Source: BM003 sp963783695
Lineage (GTDB): Bacteria; Pseudomonadota; Gammaproteobacteria; Steroidobacterales; BM003
DNA length: 64,000 nucleotides
Direction of reading: 5' to 3'
NCBI GenBank assembly: GCA_963783695.1
Contig: CAWAOM010000011.1
Coordinates: 62,001-126,000, forward strand
Shown: positions 8,432 to 17,356 of the stretch, piece by piece
Numbering within the stretch: position 1 is the stretch's first letter
Layout: every line of letters starts with the position of its first letter
Translations under genes and position numbers: made by a program
The notes under the pieces: generated by a model
The model's database searches: none
What the model was told of the DNA's origin: nothing
What the model saw: the letters and a program-made list of their open reading frames with translations, nothing else

Positions 8432-9349
8432 GTGCCTGATACTCCTGCACAGCCTCACCAGGAACACGTGGTCCGCGGCATGCTGGCGGCAATGGCCGCG
8501 TTCTTCATGTTCACGGTAATGAACGTATTCGCGAAACTGCTGAGTGTCCGGCACTCGGTATTCGAGATCGCCTTTTACCGCAACCTGATCGCCTGCATGC
8601 CGTTCCTGTTCCTGGTGTTCGTGCTTGGCAAGCGAGAAATTCTCGTCATTCGCAGCAAGCCCACGCTGGTCGGCTTCAGGGCCGTGCTCGGCGCGCTCTC
8701 GCTGGTAACGACATTCGCCGCATTCTCGCTGATGCCAATGGCCGAGACGACCGTGCTGCTATTCACGTCTTCGCTGTTCATTCCGATGCTTGGGGTGCTG
8801 TTTCTCGCCGAACGCGTCGGCCCTTACCGCTGGGCTGCGGTCGCGATCGGTTTCGCCGGCGTCGTGATCATGTCTGGCCCAGGCGGCCATATGAACGCAC
8901 TCGGCATTGCGGTCGCAATTGCCGCGGCGCTGATGCATGCCACGCTGCAGATCGTGCTGCGCTACCTTGGCCGCTATGAGCGGCCCGAGACCATTACGTT
9001 TTACTTCCTGGTAATCGGCGCCCTGGTGATGGCGCTACCGCTGCCGCTGGTGGCCGTCACACCGACCCTCGTTGAGGTGCCGCTGCTGTTTGGCGTCGGG
9101 CTGTCCGGAGCGCTCGCGCAATGGCTGCTGACGATTGCCTTTCGCAACGCGCCGGCAGCCATCGTGACCGTATTCAACTACAGCGGTATCGTCTGGGCTA
9201 CTCTGTTCGGCTGGCTTATCTGGAACGACTGGCCGTTGCCCCAGGTGCTGATCGGCGCCGCCGTCGTGATCGTTTCCAATGGCCTGATCATCTGGCGCGA
9301 AAGCCGCGCCAGGAAAATTACCGGCGCGCGTGTCCGGGCGGAATTCTGA
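8432..9349 (+). CDS. DMT-superfamily (EamA) transporter
   Basis: A 305-residue inner-membrane protein with ten predicted helices in two EamA repeats, the first about residues 11-140, the second about 150-290. Typical features are FTVMNVFAKLL in helix 1, the AETTVLLFTSSLFIPMLGVLFLAERV loop closing repeat one, and the matching GIVWATLFGWLIW near the end. Substrate unknown; relatives export metabolites. The GTG at 8432, 10 bases after AGGA, is the likely start; a TTG one codon earlier is an alternative. Confidence 0.82.
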   Translation: MPDTPAQPHQEHVVRGMLAAMAAFFMFTVMNVFAKLLSVRHSVFEIAFYRNLIACMPFLFLVFVLGKREILVIRSKPTLVGFRAVLGALSLVTTFAAFSLMPMAETTVLLFTSSLFIPMLGVLFLAERVGPYRWAAVAIGFAGVVIMSGPGGHMNALGIAVAIAAALMHATLQIVLRYLGRYERPETITFYFLVIGALVMALPLPLVAVTPTLVEVPLLFGVGLSGALAQWLLTIAFRNAPAAIVTVFNYSGIVWATLFGWLIWNDWPLPQVLIGAAVVIVSNGLIIWRESRARKITGARVRAEF

Positions 9350-9519
9350 GCCGTCCCGGCGTTGTGCTGATGCCAACCGATCCGGGGTGAACACCTGCTA
9401 TTTCGCGGCAGACTTGTTGACGAGGAAGGACTGGCAGTAGCTCGCGTCAAACGGGAGGTTTACGTGCGTGCGAAGGCCGTACAAAATCGTAATTCCAGTC
9501 ATAGCGACAGACAGTGGTA

Positions 9520-9951
9520 ATGAAACCCGTCATCGACCACATTCAGATCACCGTCAAGGACATGAGCGTCGCGGTGCCATTCTACGACAAGCTGATGCCG
9601 TTGCTGGGTTTCGACCCGAAGCGCAGGAGCAGCGCGGTCATTGCTGAGCATGAGTTTCATGTCGTCGAATACAGCCATCCCTTGCTGGCGTTCGCCATCA
9701 CCTCGCCGCGCAGCGCGTTCGAGCGGGACGCCATCAACCGCAGGAAACCCGGGGCGCTTCACCATCTCGCATTCAAAGCGGAATCGCGTGCCGAAGTCGA
9801 TCGGCTGCATTCCGAACTGGAGGGCATCGGCGCCACAATCGTGACCCCGCCCCGCGAGTATCCGGAATACACCCCACCAGGTTACTACGCGCTTTTCTTC
9901 AAGGACCCGGAAGGCATCAAGTACGAAATCGTCTGCTGCGGCATCGACTGA
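9520..9951 (+). CDS. VOC family (glyoxalase/dioxygenase-fold) protein
   Basis: A 143-residue single VOC unit. It opens IDHIQITVKDMSVAVPFYDKLMPLLGF and closes GYYALFFKDPEGIKYEIVCC, with metal-ligand candidates at His5 and the C-terminal Glu (YEIV), and LHHLAFKA in the middle. The ATG at 9520 fits the fold's N-terminal beta strand; a GTG two codons earlier is possible. Substrate unknown: glyoxalase, resistance or lyase roles are all known in the fold. Confidence 0.8.
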   Translation: MKPVIDHIQITVKDMSVAVPFYDKLMPLLGFDPKRRSSAVIAEHEFHVVEYSHPLLAFAITSPRSAFERDAINRRKPGALHHLAFKAESRAEVDRLHSELEGIGATIVTPPREYPEYTPPGYYALFFKDPEGIKYEIVCCGID

Positions 9952-10077
9952 TCGCGAATTGGCAAAGAAGGCATTCCGCTTGCACTCATCGCCATGGCAG
10001 CAGATGCCGTGCCGCGATCCCTTTTTGTTTTGCCGAACCCGCGCGCTTTAGCCTTAGCCGCTCAACTACACCGGCTG

Positions 10078-10113
10078 AAAAAAGGGCCGTATCCTCGCTG
10101 GCGGATACGGCCC
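10078..10113 (-). terminator. Rho-independent terminator of the sulfatase gene
   Basis: A perfect 11-bp inverted repeat (GGGCCGTATCC / GGATACGGCCC, 10084-10094 and 10103-10113) with an 8-base loop. On the minus strand it is followed by six T residues. It lies about 30 bases past the sulfatase stop codon. Confidence 0.85.
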
Positions 10114-10140
10114 TGCTTCAGTGCGTGGCAAGTCGCGTTA

Positions 10141-11673
10141 TTACTGCTTCGAACCGGACATTACCGTTTCCATCACGCGATCGAGGTTGAAGCTGCCGGG
10201 TTTCTGTCTTGGCGGAAACTCCTTGAAGCTCTGCAGCCAGCGGCCGACATAGGCCCCGGCCGGCGCAATTGCGAACATGTGCTCCATGTACCAGCGCTGG
10301 TAGCCCATTGCTTCTTCCGCCCTGGCACGTTCGAACGGATCCATGCGCAGGTTGGCAAGGACCGGGGCACGCAGCGGCACGAACGGCTCCTGCCATACTT
10401 TCAGACCCTCGGCCTGTTGCTCCAGGAAAGTAATTTTCCAGTTGCCGTAGCGCAGCGCGGCAACCTGGCCATCGTCGGTCCAGTAGATGAACTCCTTGCG
10501 CGGCCACTCACCCTCACCACGCAGCGCCGGGCCAAGATCGTAACCATCGAGATGCACCTTGAACGACGTTCCACCGATCCTGGTCCCTTTCTTCAGGTTT
10601 TCCGCGACGTTTTCGCCACCGGCGGCGTTCACCAGTGTCAGCAGCATGTCCTCGTGCGCACCAATATCGTTGACAACGGTGCCGGGCTTGATCACGCCGG
10701 GCCATTTGATCAACGTCGGGACGCGGTAGCCGCCCTCCCACTGCGTGTTTTTCTCGCCACGGAACATGGTCGTCCCGCCATCGGGCCAGGTAAACGTCTC
10801 GGCACCGTTGTCCGAGGAGTACATGATGATGGTGTTGTCATCGAGCCCCAGTTGCTTGAGCTTCGCAAGCACCTGGCCGACATGGCCGTCATGCTCGACC
10901 ATACCATCGGCATAGATACCGAGACCGGTCTTGCCTACCGACTCGGCCTTCAAGTGAGTAAAGATGTGCATCCGGGTGGAATTCCACCACAGGAAAAACG
11001 GCTTGTCCGCATCCTTTGCGCGCTGCATGAAATCGAGTGCCTTGGCGGTGACTTCCTCGTCGATCGTCTCCATGCGCTTTTTCGTCAGCGGACCGGTATC
11101 GGTGATATCGCCCCCGGCGAAGCTGTGGATGACTCCGCGCGGACCGAATTTCTTTTTGAACTCCGGGTCCTTCGGGTAGTCGGGATTCTCCGGCTCTTCC
11201 TCGGCGTTGAGGTGATACAGATTACCGAAGAACTCATCGAACCCATGTGCGGTCGGCAACATTTCGTCGCGGTCGCCGAGATGATTCTTGCCAAACTGAC
11301 CGGTCATGTAACCCTGCGCCTTTAGCAAGGTGGCAATGGTCGGGTCTTCCTTGGTCATGCCTTCCGGCGCACCGGGCAGACCGACCTTGGTGAGACCGGT
11401 ACGGATCGGCGATTGACCGGTGATGAAAGCGGCGCGGCCCGCGGTACAGCTTTGCTGGCCGTACCAGTCGGTGAATATCGCACCCTCGTTGGCGATGCTG
11501 TCGATGTTGGGCGTCTTGTAGCCCATCATTCCCATGTTGTAGGCGCTGACATTGAATTGCCCGATATCGTCGCCCCAGATAACCAGAATATTTGGCTTTT
11601 TCGCCGACTGCGCAAACGCACCGGCACTCAGAACAAAGCCAAGAATGGCGAAAACCCACCTGCTCCACTTCAT
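10141..11673 (-). CDS. Exported arylsulfatase-type sulfatase
   Basis: A 510-residue secreted sulfatase. A Sec signal peptide (residues 1-22, cleaved near AFA-QS) is followed by the alkaline-phosphatase-fold sulfatase domain. NILVIWGDDIGQ supplies metal Asp35 and Asp36; QSCTAGRAAFITGQ holds Cys76 in the C-x-A-x-R motif that is oxidised to formylglycine; YSSDNGAE and FRGEKN come later. The start at 11673 has GAAGGA 8 bases upstream. No formylglycine-generating enzyme lies in the window, so maturation must occur in trans. Substrate unknown. A 443-codon antisense frame here is a shadow. Confidence 0.92.
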   Translation of the reverse strand: MKWSRWVFAILGFVLSAGAFAQSAKKPNILVIWGDDIGQFNVSAYNMGMMGYKTPNIDSIANEGAIFTDWYGQQSCTAGRAAFITGQSPIRTGLTKVGLPGAPEGMTKEDPTIATLLKAQGYMTGQFGKNHLGDRDEMLPTAHGFDEFFGNLYHLNAEEEPENPDYPKDPEFKKKFGPRGVIHSFAGGDITDTGPLTKKRMETIDEEVTAKALDFMQRAKDADKPFFLWWNSTRMHIFTHLKAESVGKTGLGIYADGMVEHDGHVGQVLAKLKQLGLDDNTIIMYSSDNGAETFTWPDGGTTMFRGEKNTQWEGGYRVPTLIKWPGVIKPGTVVNDIGAHEDMLLTLVNAAGGENVAENLKKGTRIGGTSFKVHLDGYDLGPALRGEGEWPRKEFIYWTDDGQVAALRYGNWKITFLEQQAEGLKVWQEPFVPLRAPVLANLRMDPFERARAEEAMGYQRWYMEHMFAIAPAGAYVGRWLQSFKEFPPRQKPGSFNLDRVMETVMSGSKQ

Positions 11674-12013
11674 ACTCGATATCCTTCCATGATGTCTTTC
11701 CAAGCGACACGCGGTACGCTACGAGCCAATCAGCTTGTCATCGTGCACCGTGCGATGCAATCGCTCATGTGACGAGCGTGAGCGGCTTTCCGCACTCCCG
11801 GGTCACGAGAATCGCTTCGAGAGAAGAGATTGGGAGAGACGCCGACCGGGGCAGCGAGCAGCGATCTTCCAGCCTGATTGCTTGCGGCAGTACGAACGCG
11901 TTACGCCGTTGAACAAGCGAAACTGTCCGGACATCGTTGACGAACTTACGTCATTACGTTGCAAAACGCCCGCCAGGGAAAACCAGCCACGATCATGGGA
12001 AAGGAAACACACA
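11674..12013 (+). other. Divergent intergenic region, sulfatase / dienelactone hydrolase
   Basis: 340 bp between divergent starts, expected to hold both promoters. I see a short interrupted palindrome TGACG-AACTTA-CGTCA at 11938-11953, about 60 bases before the hydrolase ATG, a possible operator. No convincing -35/-10 pair and no gene is visible. Confidence 0.4.
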
Positions 12014-12931
12014 ATGACATCTGAAACCCGGCATCCGACACCGACCGAAGCACCGCGCCCGATTCCGCAGGAGGCGTTCGACTGGTACGACGAATACGCC
12101 CATGGCCTCATTGATCGCCGTACATTTATGTCGCGCCTGGCCGGGCTTGGCGCGCTGGGATTCAGCATGAGCGTGTTAACCGCGTCGCTATTGCCCAACT
12201 ATGCCGAGGCCGAACAGGTCTCGTTCAATGACCCGGATATCAAGGCAACTTTTGCCAGGTTTTCCTCACCCAGGGGCCATGGCGAGTGCGAGGGCTACCT
12301 CGTGGTTCCCACTAAATTAGCCGGCAAGGCGCCGGTAGTGCTGGTGGTACATGAGAACCGCGGATTGAACCCCTACGTCAAGGATGTCGCGAGGCGCCTC
12401 GCCAAGCAGGGCTTCATTGCCTTCGCCCCCGACGCCCTTTACCCCTTGGGTGGTTATCCGGGTAATGATGACGATGGTCGCGCGATGCAGCGCAGCATGG
12501 ATCGCGCCAAACTCGAAGAGGACTTCATCGCGGCAGCGCAATTTGCCAGGGCCCATGAGTCCGGCAATGGCAAACTCGGCGCCGTGGGATTCTGTTTCGG
12601 CGGGTACGTCGTCAACATGCTCGCAGCCTCGATACCGGACCAGCTCGACGCCGGTGTCCCCTATTACGGCTCGCCGGCCGCGGCAGAGCTGCGAGCAAAC
12701 GTGCGCGGCCCGTTGCTGCTGCAGTTCGGCAGTCTCGACAAGCGCGTCAACGCGACCTGGCCGGATTACGAAAAGATACTGCAGGCGAACGACGCCGAGT
12801 ATGTCGCTTATTTTTACGAGGGCGCCAATCACGGCTTCCACAACGACTCCACCAGCCGCTACTCTCCCGAAGATGCCGAGCTGTCGTGGGTGCGCACGAT
12901 CGAGTTTTTCAATGAGAAACTCTCGACCTGA
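12014..12931 (+). CDS. Tat-exported dienelactone hydrolase family protein (YghX-like)
   Basis: A 305-residue alpha/beta hydrolase. A twin-arginine-like signal (DRRTFMSRL, Arg35-Arg36, then a hydrophobic stretch to about residue 60) precedes the catalytic domain. The nucleophile motif is GFCFGGY, with Cys as nucleophile as in dienelactone hydrolases. The acid is the Asp in GSLDKRV and the base the His in NHGFHND. This layout matches YghX-type proteins rather than soluble DLH. The start has AAGGAAA about 8 bases upstream. Divergent from the sulfatase. Confidence 0.85.
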   Translation: MTSETRHPTPTEAPRPIPQEAFDWYDEYAHGLIDRRTFMSRLAGLGALGFSMSVLTASLLPNYAEAEQVSFNDPDIKATFARFSSPRGHGECEGYLVVPTKLAGKAPVVLVVHENRGLNPYVKDVARRLAKQGFIAFAPDALYPLGGYPGNDDDGRAMQRSMDRAKLEEDFIAAAQFARAHESGNGKLGAVGFCFGGYVVNMLAASIPDQLDAGVPYYGSPAAAELRANVRGPLLLQFGSLDKRVNATWPDYEKILQANDAEYVAYFYEGANHGFHNDSTSRYSPEDAELSWVRTIEFFNEKLST

Positions 12932-12996
12932 TATCGGGCCGCGGGGCCGTTATGTCGCCACCTCCGCCAACCTCCTCAGCAGTCCGGGAGACCACC

Positions 12997-13377
12997 ATGA
13001 ACAGATACCTTCTGCTGCACTACGGGTTCGAGAAACCGACGCCCGAAATCATGGAGGCATGGGGCGCCTGGTTCGCGTCGATCGCCGAAAGCATGGTCGA
13101 CCAGGGCGGATTCAGCGGCGGCCGTCAGATCTCGCATAGCGGTACCCGCGAACTGCCGTGGGACCTCGACTGCATCACCGGCTACAACGTCATCGCGGCC
13201 GAGGATTTCGATTCTGCCGAGAAAATCGCGAGCACCTGCCCGTTCATCTCGAGCATCCGGATCTGCGAGTTGCGCCCAGCCCAGGCCTGGGCGAAACGCG
13301 GTAGCAACAAACACACGGCCACTGACGGCAGAGCCGCCGGCCCGCGCACGGCACGACACCATCATGCACTACACTGA
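12997..13377 (+). CDS. YCII-like domain protein
   Basis: A 126-residue cytoplasmic protein. Residues 1-95 resemble the YCII ferredoxin-like fold: MNRYLLLHYGFEKPTPEIMEAWGAWFASI, then GYNVIAAEDFDSAEKIASTCPFI. The last 30 residues are a histidine-rich, low-complexity tail (ending RHHHALH) that looks unconserved. Start 12997 is preceded by GGGAG. Function unknown; YCII proteins are often fused or linked to sigma factors, but none is here. Confidence 0.6.
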   Translation: MNRYLLLHYGFEKPTPEIMEAWGAWFASIAESMVDQGGFSGGRQISHSGTRELPWDLDCITGYNVIAAEDFDSAEKIASTCPFISSIRICELRPAQAWAKRGSNKHTATDGRAAGPRTARHHHALH

Positions 13378-13499
13378 CTGTTGAGAACGATACCAGCACC
13401 GGTCTCAGCCAACGCTGGCGCGCTGGAAATCTTTCTCAACTCACTCGATTCAACTGAGGCGCCGCCGCGCGGCCCGCGGCGATGCCCGGGAGAGGCTCT

Positions 13500-13844
13500 A
13501 TGACTGCATTTCGAATTCTCCTGATCTTCATTTTTTCGCTGATCGTCGTCTACACGGCGATCGTGGTGGCCAATCACGGGCTCGGATTGTTCCCGATCTT
13601 CTTTGGCGATATCGCGAAAATGGGATGGCCCGGCCAGTTCAATATGGACTTCCTGGGATTTCTCACGTTGTCGGGACTGTGGCTTGCGTGGCGCCACCAT
13701 TTCTCACCAGGCGGAAACGCTTTGGGGCTGCTCGGTTTTGTCGGCGGTGCTCCGGTACTCACCGCATATCTTCTTTTCGCCACTTTCTCGGCCCGGGGCG
13801 ATATCCGCGAGGTACTGCTGGGCAAGACCCGGGCACGCGCCTGA
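13500..13844 (+). CDS. Small membrane protein, family not recognised
   Basis: A 114-residue protein with about three transmembrane helices (residues 5-25, 45-65 and 74-95). The loop after helix 1 (NHGLGLFPIFFGDIAKMGWPGQFNMDF) and the short cytoplasmic WRHHFSPGG are the distinctive polar parts. A GAGAGG site precedes the ATG. It lies 84 bp upstream of the TIR gene in the same orientation; whether they are co-transcribed is not clear. Confidence 0.6.
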   Translation: MTAFRILLIFIFSLIVVYTAIVVANHGLGLFPIFFGDIAKMGWPGQFNMDFLGFLTLSGLWLAWRHHFSPGGNALGLLGFVGGAPVLTAYLLFATFSARGDIREVLLGKTRARA

Positions 13845-13928
13845 TCGCCGCCGGCATGCAGTGCCCCTGGCAGGCGCTAAAATGACAAAGAATCAGGGCC
13901 CGCATGGCCGGGAATCACGGCATCAGGC

Positions 13929-14582
13929 ATGACCAGGGTATTTATCAGCCACGCGACTCCCGACCGCGAACTGGTCGAGACAGCAATCGTCACCCTGCTC
14001 AACCGGCACGGAATTACGACTTGGTACGCGAAGGAGCAGATCTCCACCGGTGTCCAGTGGGAGAAGAAAATCCGTGAGGGTCTGGAGTCATGTGACTATT
14101 TCCTGGTTGCGCTGACGCCACGTGCGATCGCATCCGAATGGGTTCGCAGCGAAACGGACTGGGCGATCGAGAACAGGGCCGGACGTATTGTGCCGGTATT
14201 ACTCGAGCGTTGTGATCCGGGACAACTGCACCTCAGACTCCGGCTGCTGCAATTCGTTGATTTCCGGAAACGCGACGAGGAGGAAAAAATACAGTTGCTC
14301 GGCGCCTGGGACACCCGGCCGGAAGCAGACCCCGATTCCACGCAAGGATCGTCTTTCGACCTCGCCCGCTTCGACGACTATCTCTACGCCAGACCGAAGA
14401 ACTGGCACTGCATTTTTTGCGGTTGGGCATGCACCGAAAGTAACAACGACTATATTTGCAAGCAATGCAACCAGCTACGCCCGTTTGCCGGCGGCTCGGC
14501 AACGATGAAGAACTGCAGAAATTGCGACGGTTTCAGTCTTGCCGTGGCGGAGTATTGCGAGTGGTGCGGCCAGCATACTTAA
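13929..14582 (+). CDS. TIR-domain protein with two C-terminal zinc ribbons
   Basis: A 217-residue protein. Residues 1-125 are a TIR domain: RVFISHATPD (beta A), a BB-loop region TWYAKEQISTGVQWEKK, and SEWVRSETDWAI holding the SxWxxxE-type glutamate (Glu75) that is catalytic in NAD-cleaving TIRs. The C-terminus has two four-cysteine ribbons: C161/C164/C177/C180 and C196/C199/C210/C213. Bacterial TIR proteins commonly hydrolyse NAD+ or make cyclic-ADP-ribose signals in antiphage defence; that role here is inference. The downstream 4-helix membrane protein begins 45 bp later. Confidence 0.85.
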   Translation: MTRVFISHATPDRELVETAIVTLLNRHGITTWYAKEQISTGVQWEKKIREGLESCDYFLVALTPRAIASEWVRSETDWAIENRAGRIVPVLLERCDPGQLHLRLRLLQFVDFRKRDEEEKIQLLGAWDTRPEADPDSTQGSSFDLARFDDYLYARPKNWHCIFCGWACTESNNDYICKQCNQLRPFAGGSATMKNCRNCDGFSLAVAEYCEWCGQHT

Positions 14583-14627
14583 ACGAGGATACCGATCAAT
14601 CCGTGCAGGGTTAACGGGTAAAACAGC

Positions 14628-15005
14628 ATGAGCAAACTGGTTTCGAGTCTGCTGATCGTCGTTGGCGTGATCAACTTCCTGCCCGTTTTCGCTGTGCTGT
14701 CGGCGACCAACCTCGAACAGGCTTACTCGGTCGAGTTTGCCAACAATGACCTGATCATCCTGATGCGCCATCGCGCGCTGCTGTTCGGCATTATCGGCGG
14801 CTTCATACTTTTTTCGGTATTCGCGCCATCATTCCAGACGCCGGCCATGATCATGGCGGCGCTATCGATGATCGGGTTTCTGTACCTGGTCTGGACCGTT
14901 GGCGGCCACAACGACGCCATCTCTCGAATCGCAGTGATCGACGTTGCGGGTATTGCCTGTCTGGCCCTGGCGGCCGTTTTGAAACTCCTCGCCGGTGGCA
15001 AATAG
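14628..15005 (+). CDS. Four-helix membrane protein, unknown function
   Basis: A 125-residue inner-membrane protein with four predicted helices (about residues 3-24, 48-68, 73-92 and 100-120). A short NDLIILMRHRALLFGIIGG segment is the only polar conserved-looking part. Relatives are sometimes labelled phosphopantetheine adenylyltransferase in databases, which its sequence does not support. The start at 14628 sits 45 bp after the TIR gene and may share its transcript. Confidence 0.65.
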   Translation: MSKLVSSLLIVVGVINFLPVFAVLSATNLEQAYSVEFANNDLIILMRHRALLFGIIGGFILFSVFAPSFQTPAMIMAALSMIGFLYLVWTVGGHNDAISRIAVIDVAGIACLALAAVLKLLAGGK

Positions 15006-15147
15006 CCGGAACACGGAGCAATTTTTTTCTGCCGAGCTGATGTCAGGAACCGGATGCTCCGCTTGCCGCGCCGACATGCCGAACCTGATCGTCTGCCGGC
15101 ATATGAACTATGCTCAACACCAGGTGGAAAAAATCGGAGAAAAGCAT

Positions 15148-15519
15148 ATGAATCTCGGCGCATTTTCGGTCAGCCTCAGCGTCAAGGATATCGCGGCGTC
15201 ACAGGCGTTCTACGAGAAACTCGGTTTCGAACCCATTGGCGGTAATGCCGCAGAGAACTGGCTGATCCTGCGTAACGGCGATCATGTCATCGGCCTGTTC
15301 CAGGGAATGTTCGAGCGCAATATCCTGACTTTCAACCCCGGCTGGGACCAGCAGAGCAATGAGACCGCAACGTTCACCGATATTCGCGAAATCCAGCGCA
15401 AGCTGCGCGAGCGCGGTGCCGAATTGGTCAGCGAAGCTGACGAAACCACCGCGGGACCAGCAAGCTGCACGCTGGTAGACCCTGACGGCAACCCTATCCT
15501 GATCGATCAACACCGCTAG
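15148..15519 (+). CDS. VOC family (glyoxalase-fold) protein
   Basis: A 123-residue VOC protein: FSVSLSVKDIAASQAFYEKLGFEPIGG at the start and CTLVDPDGNPILIDQHR at the end. It is the shorter type common in resistance or lactoylglutathione-lyase-like proteins; the usual first His ligand is replaced by Ser in VSLSVKD, so metal binding is doubtful. GGAGA precedes the ATG at 15148. In-frame codons upstream (from 14995) overlap the preceding gene and are not conserved. Confidence 0.78.
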   Translation: MNLGAFSVSLSVKDIAASQAFYEKLGFEPIGGNAAENWLILRNGDHVIGLFQGMFERNILTFNPGWDQQSNETATFTDIREIQRKLRERGAELVSEADETTAGPASCTLVDPDGNPILIDQHR

Positions 15520-15582
15520 AGGGGTGACGGGCAGAGCCCTGTGTCGCGCCGGCCATCGGCCCGACCGCGACGGAACCGAAAC

Positions 15583-16095
15583 ATGGGCCGCGTAGACATC
15601 CAGTACTTCGCGACACCGTTTGGAGAACTGTTGCTCGGGTCGTTCCGTGGCCAGCTGTGCCTGTGTGACTGGCGCCACCGCAAGGCCAGAAACAACCTCG
15701 ACAAGCGCATACAAAAAGGACTGAATGCCACGTTTTTTGAACATGACAATGACCTGTTGCAGGAAACACGGAAGCAGCTGAACGAATATTTTTCTCACCA
15801 GCGGAAAATCTTTGACCTGCCCCTGCATACCGTGGGCACGCCGTTCCAGAAACAGGTGTGGAACTGCCTGCTGGATATCCCGTTCGGCCGGACGTCGAGC
15901 TATATGCAACTGGCCGCAGCGATTGGCGACGCCAATGCGGTGCGGGCAGTGGCCAACGCAAATGGGGCCAATGCAATTTCGATCATCGTGCCCTGTCATC
16001 GGGTTGTTGGCAGCAAGGGCAACCTCGTCGGTTATGCCGGCGGCTTGAAGGCAAAGGCGAACTTGCTAAGCCTCGAATTCGAGCTGTCGGGATGA
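15583..16095 (+). CDS. Methylated-DNA--[protein]-cysteine S-methyltransferase
   Basis: A 170-residue O6-alkylguanine-DNA alkyltransferase, a suicide DNA-repair protein. The C-terminal domain has the helix-turn-helix with arginine finger region (YMQLAAAIGDANAVRAVANANGAN) and the active site IIVPCHRVVG, with acceptor Cys138. The N-terminal half is the usual RNase H-like cap. Length is normal for Ogt-type proteins. Start chosen at ATG 15583; a GTG at 15541 would add a basic tail. Confidence 0.92.
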   Translation: MGRVDIQYFATPFGELLLGSFRGQLCLCDWRHRKARNNLDKRIQKGLNATFFEHDNDLLQETRKQLNEYFSHQRKIFDLPLHTVGTPFQKQVWNCLLDIPFGRTSSYMQLAAAIGDANAVRAVANANGANAISIIVPCHRVVGSKGNLVGYAGGLKAKANLLSLEFELSG

Positions 16096-16257
16096 GTGGT
16101 GCGTTTCGTTCGCCCACGATGACCAGCACGCAGCGCAGCCGATCCGGCGTTATTTGCGCCGACTGCCAGGCAGGAGTCGGACAGATTTTCGCCGCACCTG
16201 GTGTTTACGCTATCTTTGTACTCTCATCAGCGAGATCCGCGAAGGGGAGCCCACACA

Positions 16258-16686
16258 ATGACCAGCTCGTTGCCCGGCAAATTTGCCACGCTGACAGCGT
16301 TGGTGCTCGGCGTGCTGATGTTGCTGATGGGCGGCGGACATCTGTACGCGGTGATTACGGATGCGCTGGCGAACGACAGACCACTCGACTACCGCCTCGT
16401 ATCGCTGATCACGACAGGTCTGCTGATGGCCCTGCCCGGGCTGGTCAGTCTCTTTTGTCTGAAATGGCTGTGGCAGAGACGGACCTGGGCGTACGCCATG
16501 TGCATTCTCTCCGCTTCGGCATTGATGGTCTACCTCGCATTGCTGCTGTCGATCGAGGTCAGGGATATGACCAAGGTGGGATCCGAACTCGATGCCGCCG
16601 CCATGATTGTTGCCTTATACCTGGTCGTGATGATTGGTACCTGGGGATACCTGAAGTTTCAGGCTCGCGGCGCGAGCAGCATCTAA
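16258..16686 (+). CDS. Small membrane protein, unknown
   Basis: A 142-residue protein with about four hydrophobic helices (residues 8-30, 45-68, 78-98 and 112-132). GGGGA lies about 9 bases before ATG 16258. No family recognised. It is the first of four consecutive small membrane-protein genes (16258-18627) read in the same direction, each with its own ribosome binding site. Confidence 0.6.
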   Translation: MTSSLPGKFATLTALVLGVLMLLMGGGHLYAVITDALANDRPLDYRLVSLITTGLLMALPGLVSLFCLKWLWQRRTWAYAMCILSASALMVYLALLLSIEVRDMTKVGSELDAAAMIVALYLVVMIGTWGYLKFQARGASSI

Positions 16687-16840
16687 GCCTGCAGCAACGC
16701 CCGGTCAATGTGCGACGTGGACCACCGCCGCGGCGAATCGTATCGGCGATGCTGCAGTGGAACGTCGCTCGTGAGCAGTATTCCCGGTTAGCCGCAATCA
16801 GGACAGTCATTACATCGATCACCTGGAGAGAAAAGACTGC

Positions 16841-17284
16841 ATGATCTCCGCACCGAATCTCGCTATTGTCAGCGCGGGCGCCTTCTTTCTGACAGGTCTG
16901 TTAACCGGAACCTGGAAATATGTGCAGATCCACGCGAGCGAGGACGGTCAGGCGCACCCTTACGTCGACATCTGCCATCGTGCTTCGTTGCTGTATGCGT
17001 TCGCAGCGATGCTACTGGCCGAATTCGCCCGGATCAGCCAGCTGCCGGACACAGTTGAACTCGCCGCCATGTCGCTCGTGCTGTTTTATTTCGCCACCGC
17101 GATCCTGACCTACTTCGTCCACGGGTTGCTGCGAGACACAGAGAACCAGCTCAAGCCACCGTTTCGGATCGGCCGCCGCAGTGTGCCGGGCACTGCGATC
17201 AGCCTGCTTATGTGGACGCTCATTGTCGCCGAGACTGGTGGCTTCCTGGTGTTGTTCTACGGTGTATTGGTAGCGATTTTCTGA
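16841..17284 (+). CDS. Four-helix membrane protein, unknown
   Basis: A 147-residue inner-membrane protein with helices at about 8-24, 48-66, 74-95 and 122-144. Between helices lie HPYVDICHRASLLYAF and a VHGLLRDTENQLKPPFRIG segment with a conserved-looking His; the H-xxx-D-xx-H-R pattern could bind a metal or heme, which is only a suggestion. GGAGAG precedes the ATG. Position next to 17357-17809 suggests relatedness in function. Confidence 0.6.
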   Translation: MISAPNLAIVSAGAFFLTGLLTGTWKYVQIHASEDGQAHPYVDICHRASLLYAFAAMLLAEFARISQLPDTVELAAMSLVLFYFATAILTYFVHGLLRDTENQLKPPFRIGRRSVPGTAISLLMWTLIVAETGGFLVLFYGVLVAIF

Positions 17285-17356
17285 GCGCAAAAAGCGTTCC
17301 TACGGGTAAGCGGCGGCGCCCGCGAGTGCAGTAGACAGGTACAAGGGAGCGAATTC

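Noticed and set aside
9398..9502. 35-codon minus-strand frame ending in FLVNKSAAK
   Set aside because: It reads like protein but has no ribosome binding site, is short and overlaps the region before the VOC gene; too weak to annotate.
10028..10075. tRNA-like stretch on the minus strand (GCCGGTGTAGTTGAGCGGCTAAGGC then GGGTTCGGC)
   Set aside because: The first arm resembles a tRNA 5-prime part, but no matching acceptor, anticodon stem or T-loop can be paired in place; at best a decayed fragment.
9994..11325. Long plus-strand frame (443 codons) over the sulfatase gene
   Set aside because: Exactly antisense to the sulfatase, which has signal peptide, active site, ribosome binding site and terminator; high GC makes long antisense frames common.
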